Assembly: GCA_003615045.1 (NCBI GenBank)
Contig: ML014208.1
Coordinates: forward strand, 1-64,000
Source: Caulochytrium protostelioides
Taxonomy: Eukaryota > Chytridiomycota > Caulochytriomycetes > Caulochytriales > Caulochytriaceae
Length of the DNA stretch: 64,000 bases
Direction of reading: 5' to 3'
Shown one piece after another: positions 9,130 to 18,521 of this stretch; position 1 is the first letter of the stretch, and every line of letters begins with the position of its first letter. The position numbers and the translations under genes are program-made. The notes under the pieces are model-generated. The model saw only the letters and a program-made list of their open reading frames with translations. It searched no databases and was not told the origin of the DNA.

Positions 9130-12100
9130 GCGGGCGTACCCTCCCCTTCGTCGCCACCGCGGCTCCCGGTCTTGCCCGAGGGCGGCACGACCGCCGTGGC
9201 GCGGTTGGCTCCGACACGACAGCCGCGACGGCGGCAGCGACGGCTGTACCGCGAGGCCCTTTCGCTGAGGCCGCTCACGCCGCCAACGCCGTGGCCGCCG
9301 ATGCCTCGCCGACTCTCACGGCAGTGAGGTGGACCTGACCGGATTGACATGCGTCGGGACATGATCGGACAGGGGGGGCCACCCCGACCCACCCCTCGCC
9401 GACACGCCATGCGCTGCGCCGTGCGTGCGCCTGCGGCCGCGCACCCCGCCCTCGTCGCCGATCCCCCTTCGTCCGAGACGTGACATGCCGTGGCCACCGG
9501 AAGCATACCACGGACGCAGCGTACGTTGCGCAGCCGTGCATCGCGGCGGGTGATGTTTGGCACGTCTCGCGACGAGCCTTCGGGCCGCCAAGACCAGAAT
9601 CCGTGGACACCGCCAAACCAGGCCGCAGTGCTTATGGAGCACAACGGCAATGACAGCCGCCGTTTTCAAGCGAACGACCGACGGGAAGGCGTCCGCCAGA
9701 ACGACAAAGAACCAGAAAAGCCATCGAGGAAACACGCCGGCATCGGGCGTAGGTTTCATACCGTGGGTTTCATCCAGATCCGTCTCCGAGCGCACCCACC
9801 GGGGCCGCCGGAAGGCAGCGCGCGACGGGATGCCTCTGCCTCGCCTCAGCCCCGTTCAGCTGACGACACGGCGTCGCAGCGATGCCTTCCGAGGCCTCTC
9901 AGGCAGCGAGTCCCGGTACACTGCACATCACGCCCCGAGTCCAGGGGACACCGTACGCGCGACGGCGCGGCTGACCGGGTCCCAGCGATGCGTGCAGCAC
10001 GCATCGCATGCCCCGGGGGGGAGGCAGCCCTGCGTCAGGATCCATGCATGACATGCCGTCGCCTTTCAGCCCGCGTCTCCGACCACCGGCGGGCATCCCG
10101 CACGCCCCAAGCCAGGGCAGGCCAGCCCCATCCCTGCGTCAAGATGGTCCCCGTGCTTCACGCTTTCAGCGTTCTCGACCCGCCTCCCCGTCAGCTGAAC
10201 CACGATGTCCGCTGAGGTCCGCCGTGGGTGCCCTGCGCGCCCCCACTCGCGTCAATTGCAGGGTTAGCAGCATCGTCATGCCCGGCAAGACAAGAACGAT
10301 AACGCCTGGACACATCTTCCTTCACGCGCATCACGATGCACCAGCACGTCCCCGACGCACACTCGGACGCGCCCGGGCGGCGGCGGCAGGAGCGGCCTGA
10401 CATGTGGCGTCCGAGGCCTCCCCGTCGCCTGCGGCCGCGCTGCTGCAATGCCCACCCGGCGATCACCGCCGGACGACCGCAGCGGGGTACGTAGAGAACG
10501 TAAGCCGCTAAATCGCTCAGAACGGGCCTTGTTCCGCCCGCCACGAAGCCAGCATCAGCAAGAGAAAAGGAAAAGCAAAAGGAAAAATGGGAAAATGGAA
10601 AAAGGTAATGGGTCAAGCGGCCCATCCGCGCCCTTGGAACACCACTTGGAACACCCCGCTCGCAGGCCACAGGCCACGGGAACGGCGCCCATGGCGTGCG
10701 CGCGCTCCTCCGGCTGCCGCGCCGCGAACGCGCGCGGAAGGCGACCCCGGACATGGCCGCCCTGGCCGCGCCGCAGGATCGTACCCTCCGATCAGCCGGC
10801 GCCCCGCAAGCCGCAAGTCGCGACGGAGTGGAGAGCGGGCTGCGCGGCCGCCTCGAACCGCGTTGACGATCCCATGTGATCGCGCGTGCCACAGTATACG
10901 CGGCGCGCCCTGCCCTGCCCGTCGCTGCCGTCTCCCGCGATGCATCCCCCGCCTCGAGCCGTGTGAGCGACGGCGCCGCCTGACGCCGCCCGAGCGACGT
11001 GGATTCAGGACGCAGTGGAGAAGCAATGACGTCCTTTTCCACGGCGCGGGGGCCTTCGCGCATGAAGCCGGCAACCTTGACGCGAAGGAGGCGTCGGCAT
11101 CGTGCATCCGCATGCCTAACCGCCTTCGTTCCGCCCCTGACTTTCGCCTGCATGCCGCGACCTTTATCTTCGTATCGATGGGACCGCCCGAACAGCCGAC
11201 CGATGCATTCAACAGCACAGCGCCATCGTGCAACGCGGGGCCTGGGAGCAGTAACGAGCGGAGAGCCGACAGCACCCCCCGTTGAACTAGACACCGAACC
11301 TTGACGGTTGGCGGATCACGCAGCCCCATCTTGGCCGCGGTGACTGGCGTCAAAGCCGCTCAAGCCAACAGGAATAACATGGTCTCGGCGACTTATGTCA
11401 AAGATGACGTACGCGCATAGAGCCTAGCATGCTGGTGGTATGTGTCCTCCCCCTGTCAGTGTGCTGCACCACGCAGCGCGCGATCCGCTGCGACGGCTCC
11501 TGCAGCATGATCACGCCCCAGAAAAGAAAAATGACGACGATCCCTCGACCGAAGGATACGGCACCGATCAATGTGGATGCAGGTGGGGAAGGGATCCTTC
11601 GAGCGCCGTCGCGACGCGCGGATGGAAAGACAAGCTGCGGGTCGTTCCTGATGCGCTGCGATATAGCGGGAGCGAGAACGAAGCGGGATGCCCTCTCTCC
11701 CGCAGAGCTCAGGCCGTGAGCGGTGTCGCATCAGGTCTCCCGACAGCGCGACCACGAAAAGCACATGAAAGCACCCGTCGGCGGACTACCGCCAGCGAGG
11801 CGCGTCCCGATGTGGCGACCGCAAAGCGCTCACCCCGTGCGTCACGTGGCGTCCGATATCTGCGCTAACACCGGTATCAGCAGTAGGCCTGCTGGCGGAC
11901 CCGAGCATGGGTGACCATGCCGTGCATGTCATTCAATGATCCCTAACACGACAAGATCCCCATGGGTCGCCATCGACGTAATTGCTCTATCGCCGGTGTT
12001 GCCGCCATGAATCGAGAAGTTCGCCGGTCTGCGGGACGTTGCTCGATGTTCGATACACCGAGAATGTATCGGGTTATCTCGCGCTGAAAATGGATGACCG

Positions 12101-12450
12101 GCAAGACGCTCGCGCATGATCGGCAAGGGCCGGACATCCTGATGATCAGGGCACAAGTGTGGGGAGCCCGCCCTGGTGTAACCCGAGCGGCCGGACGCCG
12201 ACCCCTCGGAAGGCATCGATCGGCTTCCTCCGTCAAATTATCCGAGCGGCCGGATCATCGCGAAATCTTTTTGGTCCCCCGCCTCATCATCATCAGCACC
12301 ATCACTGAACCTTTCTCGATCGAAGCAAAGGAAAATTCTCAGAAAAAAAAAAAAAAAACACAAAAACACAAAAACAAGAACATGGGTCTCGGAATCCGAA
12401 AGATGTGGCGCGACGCGGGACATCCGACGTCAGGAGGTACCGTGTCGTTG

Positions 12451-12490
<40 letters not shown>
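12451..12490. repeat. (TCA)n microsatellite
   Basis: A perfect run of 13 TCA units plus one base, followed by a C-run, lies about 300 bases from the 3' end of Fanzor remnant A. Confidence 0.95.
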
Positions 12491-12492
<2 letters not shown>

Positions 12493-12794
12493 CCCCGTTG
12501 TCGCTGTCGTCTTGCCGCAACGGTATAAGCCCGATATGGTGGCGGCATAGGGTACACGCGAAGGCGCGCCACAACCCTGAAGCAGCACCGGCAACCGCGC
12601 GGCCCTTCTCGGCATCGCCACAGATGCACAACCTGCATACGTGGCAAGCTAGCGTTGAGCCGGAGGCTTGTTGACTACTAACGATGGCTGAGTCAGCGAT
12701 CGGCCCGTGTGCCTTCCTCACGCGTGCGCCCGGACCCAAGGCAGTTAGCTGTGAGCGTCGCCGGTGGAAGTGAGGGAACCTATACTGAGGTATA

Positions 12795-12965
12795 CTGAGT
12801 CAAGGCGCACACCATCCCTCGGTGGTGCCCCCGAGGGGTCCGCCCCCGAAGCAGACGCGCATTCGGTTCAGTGGCGAATGACCTTGCCGACCTTGGACTG
12901 CAACCTGGTTTGCTCTAGATTGCGGCACAACGCTATCGGTCTGTCCGGTAAGGCCAGACAGCATC
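12795..12965 (-). ncRNA. Candidate omega-RNA scaffold region of Fanzor copy A
   Basis: The roughly 170 bases after RuvC-III are conserved between copy A and copy B and continue to a shared end. They include a short GC-rich hairpin (minus strand GACCCC-TC-GGGGGC) near 12827-12840. In Fanzor and TnpB loci the guide RNA overlaps this 3' end. The block is also open as protein in A and B, so the conservation may be coding. Low confidence as an RNA gene. Confidence 0.3.
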
Positions 12966-14655
12966 GGAGGTTCAACGCGGTATTGAGATCGCGGTTCACC
13001 AACTTGCCGTGGGTGTGTGTGTGGCTTCATTGCCGTGGGTGGCTTGATACCACAGCAATCTTCGGACTGTGGTCCCCTGGCACCGGTGTTGACCGGGTTT
13101 CAGGACTACATGCGTCTGGGCATACACCCGGATACTTGCCGACCAGGGTGGCCGGCGTCGGCTCGGTGGAGGAAGCACCCGCGCGAGCACGGCGGGGCGG
13201 GTTGACCCGCCTCGGCGCCGTCGAGCGAGCGCTCGCCCCACGCCTGCGGACCGGGTTGACGGCCGCAGGCGCATTTGGGCAACGCTCGCCCGGAAGGCGC
13301 AAGAGATCGGCACTTTCGTGGGGTCCCGGGTTTTCAACATGGTCATGGTCATGATCTCGTTCATCTCGGCATGCGCCTGGGTCGTCCGGAACTCGTCGAC
13401 CAGGATGGTGCGAAACGGCTGGGCACACGCCTGGTACGCGCGATACTGTTGGAAAGGCGACCTCGCCTTCGCCGCCGGGGGCAAACTGGGAGGCGCCATA
13501 GGCGATCACCACGACGACGGGCGCCATCGCCGTGGCCGCCTCCTAGGCGACGCGGTTCATGAACTTGGCAAACACGCGCTATACAGCTTGTCGCTATACA
13601 GCCCCAGGCGCTGGCGCTCCCAGCGCGGCTTTAGGAACTACAGCGGCTCATACGTGGCAAGCCACACTTCCAGGAAGCGATGATGCGCGTCGAGCACTGT
13701 GCCCTTGGGGCTCACCTCCGACAGCCGCTGCAGCGGCTTCTTGAGACCACGCTGCCACGTCTCTGACTGCTTTCGGGCGGCTTTCATGCCGGCTTCCACG
13801 TAGTATTGCCTTCGACTCAACTTCCAGCTGACGACCTGGCCTTTGGGCCCCACCATGGCCATATAGAAGATGTTGGTGCGGCCCGGGTCGTTCCCGATGA
13901 TGCAGTGGTCATCCAGGCTCTTTGCCAAAGGTTTTTGGGTCAGATCGGCGCCGTCTCCCGGGGAGTTCTTGACCCGATCCAGTTTGCCTACCGGAGGGGG
14001 CTTGGTCTGAGGCGGGTCGTCTTCCAGAGGCTGTTCAGCCTGATCCGGGCTGACAAGCAAGGGTTCGTGGCCCCGGGGGTCGCCGTGACAATCGGCACGA
14101 TGTCGGCCACCTTCTTCTTGCGCACAAAGTGGACCCACATGCTCGTCCCGTCAGTGTCGACCGTTCTCGTGAACGGATGTCCTTGCCTTCCAGCTTGCGG
14201 AACGCCAGGGTGGTCGCTCGTTGCTCTGGCGGGATCATGGCCTTGAAGGTCTTCTCGTTGCAGGGCACCCGCTTCGATTCCGTCAGCAGACCGTACATCA
14301 CGCAGGTGTCGATCGTGATGAATTGGACAGCCCGCTGGGCCACCGGCACGACGTTGACGGCCGGCTGCTCAGCGGCTTCGATGTATCGCCAGACGAGAAA
14401 GGCGTGGCGCACGAGGCGCGGCAAGGTGCCCTTCCTTGTCAGCCGAAGGAACCTAACCGCAAGAACGACCCCAAGCCTCACGGGAATTCTGGCGGTCCCA
14501 CGCACCATCACGACACGATCGGGCATCGCCGCATCAGCGCGTCCCATCGGGCATGCGCCATTGAGCCGTGTCGGCTCAACAGCACGCGCGAATGACCCGA
14601 CATGGTCTGCTTCCGCGAATTGTATTGGTAAAGATCGGATGATGCGAGGCCCCAT
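12795..14655 (-). pseudogene. Degraded Fanzor (eukaryotic TnpB-family RNA-guided nuclease), copy A
   Basis: Read on the minus strand, the family's landmarks appear in the right order but in different frames. An N-terminal helical part runs from about 14655. VDTDG-T-S followed by a basic stretch lies at about 14123-14161. RuvC-I IIGNDPGRTNIF covers DPGR at 13878-13889. Then come a long helical segment with YYVEAG and K-Q-S-E-T-W, and WERQRLGLYSDK-like sequence near 13600. YGASQF lies at 13483-13500 with PGGEGE after it, and VDEFRT at 13389-13400. RuvC-III NRDLNTALN lies at 12970-12996, with the Asp codon at 12988-12990. At least three or four frame changes separate these blocks, and the Cys positions expected after VDEFRT are replaced (TTQAHAEMNE), so the gene is broken. 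Fanzors are programmable DNA nucleases carried by eukaryotic mobile elements. No clear left inverted end was found. The family call is by motif recognition, not by search. Confidence 0.8.
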
Positions 14656-14867
14656 CGATGCTCGCTTGCGGAAAGGATGGAGCCCGGTCGACGGTGCCGT
14701 CGATTCGGTGGCACATTCGATGACAGACCCTTACGCAACGGGGTCTGTGATGATCAGCTGGGCCTCTCGCCGATCCATCTCGACATGAAGCGAGAGAGAT
14801 GCGCGGCCCGCCGACGCGCCAGCCGATGCATGTCCGGCGGGCGATGCGGCTGCGTCCGCCGGTACGG

Positions 14868-16754
14868 TCAGCCGACACGGTCAGCCGGCACGGCGGCTCT
14901 CCGCCCCTCTGCCTTCGCTGGCTCGTCCTCCTCCTCGATGTCGGCGTCCGCGCACCGCGAGCACCACGCTGACTGCCACGCGCGGCGGAACGGCTGACCG
15001 GCGGGCGCGCGGTACCCATGCAGCGTGAGCACGCGGGCACAGGCTCGCGCCGCCGCGCACCGCGGATGCGCCGCCTGCGCCCAAGACCGGACGCCCGATC
15101 CCGGTGACGCCGACGGCGACGTCCGAGGATCAAAGCGCAGCGCCAGGCTCGCGGTGGTGGGCGGGCCCGTGATCTGCGCCACGAGCACGGGGTCCGGCAG
15201 GGCGGCGGCGCCGAGGAGAGCGTGCAGGGCGCCACAGCGGCCCCGCGCGACACAGCGCGCGATCGTCTGGCTGTCGCGGAGGCGCTCGGCGGCCGTCAGG
15301 GCGTCGGCGGCCTCGGTCGCGTGGGTGCCGGCCGACGCGTGGCGCAGCGCCTGCCGCATCGCCAGGCAGCCGTGGAGCAACAGAACAGGATCACCCGCAA
15401 GACCGGCGTCACCGGACGTCGCCGCTGCCGGTCCGTCTGAGCGGTCCGCATGCGGGGGTAGCCATCGTCCATCGTTCGCGGGAAGCGACGCGGCGAGGGC
15501 GTCCATGACATCGGCATCAAGAAACGCTTGTCGCATCGCGCATGCCGATACCGTCGCCGACGCCGCCGCGGTGGACGAGCACTGGCCGATGCGATCGACG
15601 ACGTCGACAAAGGGCTGCAGACGCGCGGCCATGACCGAAGCGGTGGGTAGCTCGTGCACTAGGGCGCAGCAGACCTGCCGCAGTGTCCGCGCCACGATCC
15701 AGGCGGACCAGGCTCCATGGATCGGCGTGAGCGCCATCGAAAGGGCCCCGACGTCGCCGGCACGCAGCAGCTCGCACAGCAGGCCACAAGTGGCATGCAC
15801 CAGAGCATCGTCGGCGGCCATGTGGCTCACGCTAAAGAGAGGCGCATGCCACGCGAGCGTAGCAGCGACGTAGAACGGCGCATTCGCCACCAGCGGCTGC
15901 AGCGAGAGGCATCCCCCCTCACTAACCAAGCACTGAGCGTCTGTCGCCGATGGGTGGACCGCGAGCGCGTGCTCGCGCGTGGCTGCGGGCATGCCGTACC
16001 GACTCCACCGCTCCGCGTGACGCAGCCACCGGCCCCCTCCACCGGCCGCCAGCGCGAGACGCGGTGAGCCCAACGCTTGCCACAGCAGACTCTCGCCGAT
16101 CGACTCGGCGTGCAGCGCGGCGTCGGGCTGCGATCGTCCGGGCACGCAGGTCGGATCGTCCATCAGCTGCCGGATTTCGCGGCCGTAGAACTGTCGCGCT
16201 TCCGCGGCCGCCGCGGCGTTCACTGCTTTAGCATCCGAGCGTGCGGCTGGCGTCGCATGAGCCGTCTCTGGAACGGCCTCACGCTGCTCGGCGCGGCAGG
16301 CCCGCGCCGGCGGCGGCCATTGCCAGGCGGCGCGGCAGCGCAGCAGCGCGAGGTGCCGACGTCGCGCACCGGTGGACAGGGATGCCGCCACGGTGGCATA
16401 CACGCGGCGTGAGGCAAAGCACCAGTCGAGCAGGGGTACCGTCGCGGACTGAACCGTTTTACTTGGCATGTCAGCGGGCGCGGCCGGCGGCGGATAGTCG
16501 GTTGTGGATGCAACAATCTCTGATGCGGCATCGTCGAGAACGAGCCAAAATATGATCTGCCACAGCTCGGCTGGGAGCGTTGGCCGGCACCGTCGGCATG
16601 CTGGGAGCCCAGTCGATGCAGCCGCGGCGTGGTATGCCGATGCAGAACGCAAGCGAGCATCAGGTAGAGGTAATTTGGCGGACACCGCCGTGGTGCACCC
16701 TACGCCGCGCACGTACAGCGGCACGCGCGCCTCATGCGTCGGCGGGACACGCAT
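14868..16754 (-). CDS. F-box-like domain protein
   Basis: A single-exon frame of 628 codons from an ATG at 16752-16754. The next Met lies beyond the F-box, so this start is needed. Residues about 60-80 read LPAELWQIIFWLVLDD, a good match to the start of an F-box (LP-x-E-h-hhx-I), which in other proteins docks Skp1 in SCF ubiquitin ligases. The following segment (LDWCFASRRVYATVAASL) fits the continuation of an F-box-like helix. The remaining 500 residues are Ala/Leu-rich helical sequence with many Cys and His but no clear leucine-rich or WD repeats. They look like the divergent ankyrin-like or alpha-solenoid bodies seen in chytrid F-box proteins, which I cannot assign. The C-terminus is charged (ADIEEEDEPAKAEG). 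The gene ends about 210 bases from Fanzor remnant A, which lies on the same strand downstream. Confidence 0.7.
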   Translation of the reverse strand: MRVPPTHEARVPLYVRGVGCTTAVSAKLPLPDARLRSASAYHAAAASTGLPACRRCRPTLPAELWQIIFWLVLDDAASEIVASTTDYPPPAAPADMPSKTVQSATVPLLDWCFASRRVYATVAASLSTGARRRHLALLRCRAAWQWPPPARACRAEQREAVPETAHATPAARSDAKAVNAAAAAEARQFYGREIRQLMDDPTCVPGRSQPDAALHAESIGESLLWQALGSPRLALAAGGGGRWLRHAERWSRYGMPAATREHALAVHPSATDAQCLVSEGGCLSLQPLVANAPFYVAATLAWHAPLFSVSHMAADDALVHATCGLLCELLRAGDVGALSMALTPIHGAWSAWIVARTLRQVCCALVHELPTASVMAARLQPFVDVVDRIGQCSSTAAASATVSACAMRQAFLDADVMDALAASLPANDGRWLPPHADRSDGPAAATSGDAGLAGDPVLLLHGCLAMRQALRHASAGTHATEAADALTAAERLRDSQTIARCVARGRCGALHALLGAAALPDPVLVAQITGPPTTASLALRFDPRTSPSASPGSGVRSWAQAAHPRCAAARACARVLTLHGYRAPAGQPFRRAWQSAWCSRCADADIEEEDEPAKAEGRRAAVPADRVG

Positions 16755-17920
16755 TCTGGAAGTCTTTGGAAAGCTAAAAATGGGGCGTGGTGGTAATGTC
16801 GCACCAAAAGCTCTTTATTGTCTATGGGAACCGAGATCTCCAGCTCGGTCAATAAGATGCATTTTAACAGCATTGGTATTTCTAACACAAAAAAGCAGCG
16901 CACACCGTTGTGCACCGTTGTTGATATAGGGCTCTCGTTGGACGCCTCCGGTTGGCAGTCAGGTCAGACAGGGTCAAGCATGAGGCAGCAAGTCAGTTCA
17001 GTGTGTCGACCCATCCACACGGCGATTCGGCCCGCCAAGGCGCTGTCGACGAACCTGTGTTGATCCGGCACATCGCCCGGAGGCAGCCGTTTCAAACGCT
17101 TAGCGCTGTCCATGCCTTCTGCCCGACGCGATGGTATCATGCTAGCCACGATGGCGTGCTGAAACTCCCCGCGGCCGACGACCGACCCGACGACCGACCG
17201 TGCCGCAGCGTGAATCCCGTCCAGTCGCCCATGAGCTCTCCCACACCCACGAGTCCCCTCACCAGACGTCACCCAGCTCGACATTAAATACAATGTCCGA
17301 TCGGAGCCTTGATGCCTGCACTGGGCCTCGAGCCGAGACTGTTCCCGTGAAACGTCCCCATGAAACATGCTCCGCTGCTGGGGTGGCGCTGCATCCCCAG
17401 AAGTGATCCGCAGGCCCCCGCGGGCCGTATCCGAGGGCACTCCACCGCTGGTGGTGCTGCGCGTGGATGTGGGGTCGTTCCGGTGGCGTCGGGCCGTCAT
17501 CTGTCGCAATGGCGACGCGGCCAACTCCGCCAGGTGGCAGGGGCGACGTGGAGCGCCATCACGATGATGCGCGATCGCGGGCGGGGGCGGCCCCCAGTGA
17601 TATGTTCCGCACCACCGCGCACGCCGAATCCTCTTCCCTGCTCGTAAACGCATCGCAGCATCGCACAGCGCCATTCCAAGACCGGCCCACCTTCCGCAAG
17701 GGCCCGGAGCTGCCCGGAGACATTCGAAACGATGATGCTTGCGGCCTATCGGTTCCGCATCGCTCGGCGTGACCCTGCACTCCATGCCACTCGACGACGG
17801 TGCTGCGCATCACGCAATAGCTGTCAAGCAAAAACTACAACATCCATTAGATGGAAATGCGGTTTGACAATGACCACAATCTTTTTTTTTATCGAGCATG
17901 CTCGTATATATAGGCTCTCC
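16755..17920. other. Spacer, no gene recognised
   Basis: About 1.2 kb between the F-box gene start and Fanzor remnant B. Open frames here lack recognisable domains. The stretch near 16790-16930 is relatively AT-rich and may hold the F-box gene's promoter. A T-run at 17882-17890 precedes the remnant. Confidence 0.5.
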
Positions 17921-17924
17921 CTGG

Positions 17925-18090
17925 AGATGACCTAACGCGCACGCCATGCCCTCCATGGTGACCCCCAGGGGTCTCCCACCGAGGCAGTACGCATCTTGGT
18001 GCAGTGGCAGATGAGCTTGCCGATCTTGGGCTGCAACTTGGTTTGCTCCGAGTTGCGGCTCAGCCCTATCGGTCTGACGGGTAAAGCGTC
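17925..18090 (-). ncRNA. Candidate omega-RNA scaffold region of Fanzor copy B
   Basis: This block corresponds to the conserved tail of copy A. On the minus strand it contains a perfect 6-bp hairpin, GACCCC-TG-GGGGTC, at 17959-17972, flanked by GGTG and CACC that could extend the stem. The shared end motif (GTTAGGTC-x-TCTC) also appears inverted at 573-590. It could simply be coding conservation. Confidence 0.3.
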
Positions 18091-18293
18091 GAATGTTCAT
18101 CGCGGTATTGAGATCGACGTTCACAAAGTTGCCGTTGGTGGAATCACAACACAGCAAAACTCGAACCACGACCTTCGTGCGCCGGCGTTGACCGGCTTCC
18201 AGGGGGACCACATTCGTCTGGGCATACACCTGGGTCTTGTGGACTAGGTTGCCCGGCGTCGGCGCGGCCGGGAGAGCGCCCGCCCGGGTCCAG
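17925..18293 (-). pseudogene. 3' fragment of a Fanzor gene, copy B
   Basis: Only the C-terminal end is present, in one open frame on the minus strand: a VYAQTNVV segment, the Cys-containing LLCCDSTNGN, then RuvC-III VNVDLNTAMNIRR with its Asp codon at 18113-18115. A tail follows (ANQVAAQDRQAHLPL, GGRPLG) that matches copy A in both DNA and protein. The usual Arg before the catalytic Asp is Val here. Upstream RuvC-I and RuvC-II parts are missing: homology to copy A stops near 18293, shortly before the H+-ATPase gene's 3' end. The DNA is similar enough to copy A to align by eye over about 350 bases, so both derive from one family. Confidence 0.75.
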
Positions 18294-18521
18294 AATCTTG
18301 GGAGAGAACGGGGGAACATAGGGACATGTTAGGCATTCGATCGAAAGAACGAACGAAAAGGAGAAAATAGGGAAACAAGAAGCTCAAGCGAAGCCGTTAC
18401 GGAAACTGTAATTGTAATTGTAAAAAAAACGGGTAGGGGTTGGGGGATATGAAGGGTCCGTTTGTCGTCAACACCGCGATCACGGTGCCAGACGAAAAAC
18501 GGGCCGCACCGTTTAGGCACC

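Larger units (their letters stand above)
7753..12794. other. Long spacer, no convincing gene
   Basis: About 5 kb upstream of the minus-strand orphan gene and downstream of Fanzor remnant A. Several Arg-rich open frames occur on both strands, but none shows a recognisable domain and they fit the chance openness of GC-rich DNA. Simple repeats are present at 9092-9129 and 12451-12490. Around 12340-12380 there is an A-rich run. A short tandem duplication (TATACTGAGG TATACTGAG) at 12781-12799 abuts the end of Fanzor remnant A. Confidence 0.5.

Noticed and set aside
8595-11294. Long minus-strand frames in the spacer before Fanzor remnant A
   Set aside because: Arg runs come from a CCG microsatellite and no segment looks folded or conserved; no start context or neighbour supports them.
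14656-14867. A left inverted end for Fanzor copy A matching 573-603
   Set aside because: I looked for the ACACGAACACCAT core upstream of the N-terminal part and did not find it, so the 5' boundary of copy A is left open.
17925-18293. Reading copy B as an independent small host gene
   Set aside because: Its only conserved segment is the RuvC-III end shared with copies A and C, including the non-coding-like tail, so it is a fragment of the mobile family.
18300-18345. A GTTAGGCATTC near 18327 as the opposite end of Fanzor copy B
   Set aside because: Only about ten bases resemble the GTTAGGTCATCTC end motif; too short to claim an inverted end.
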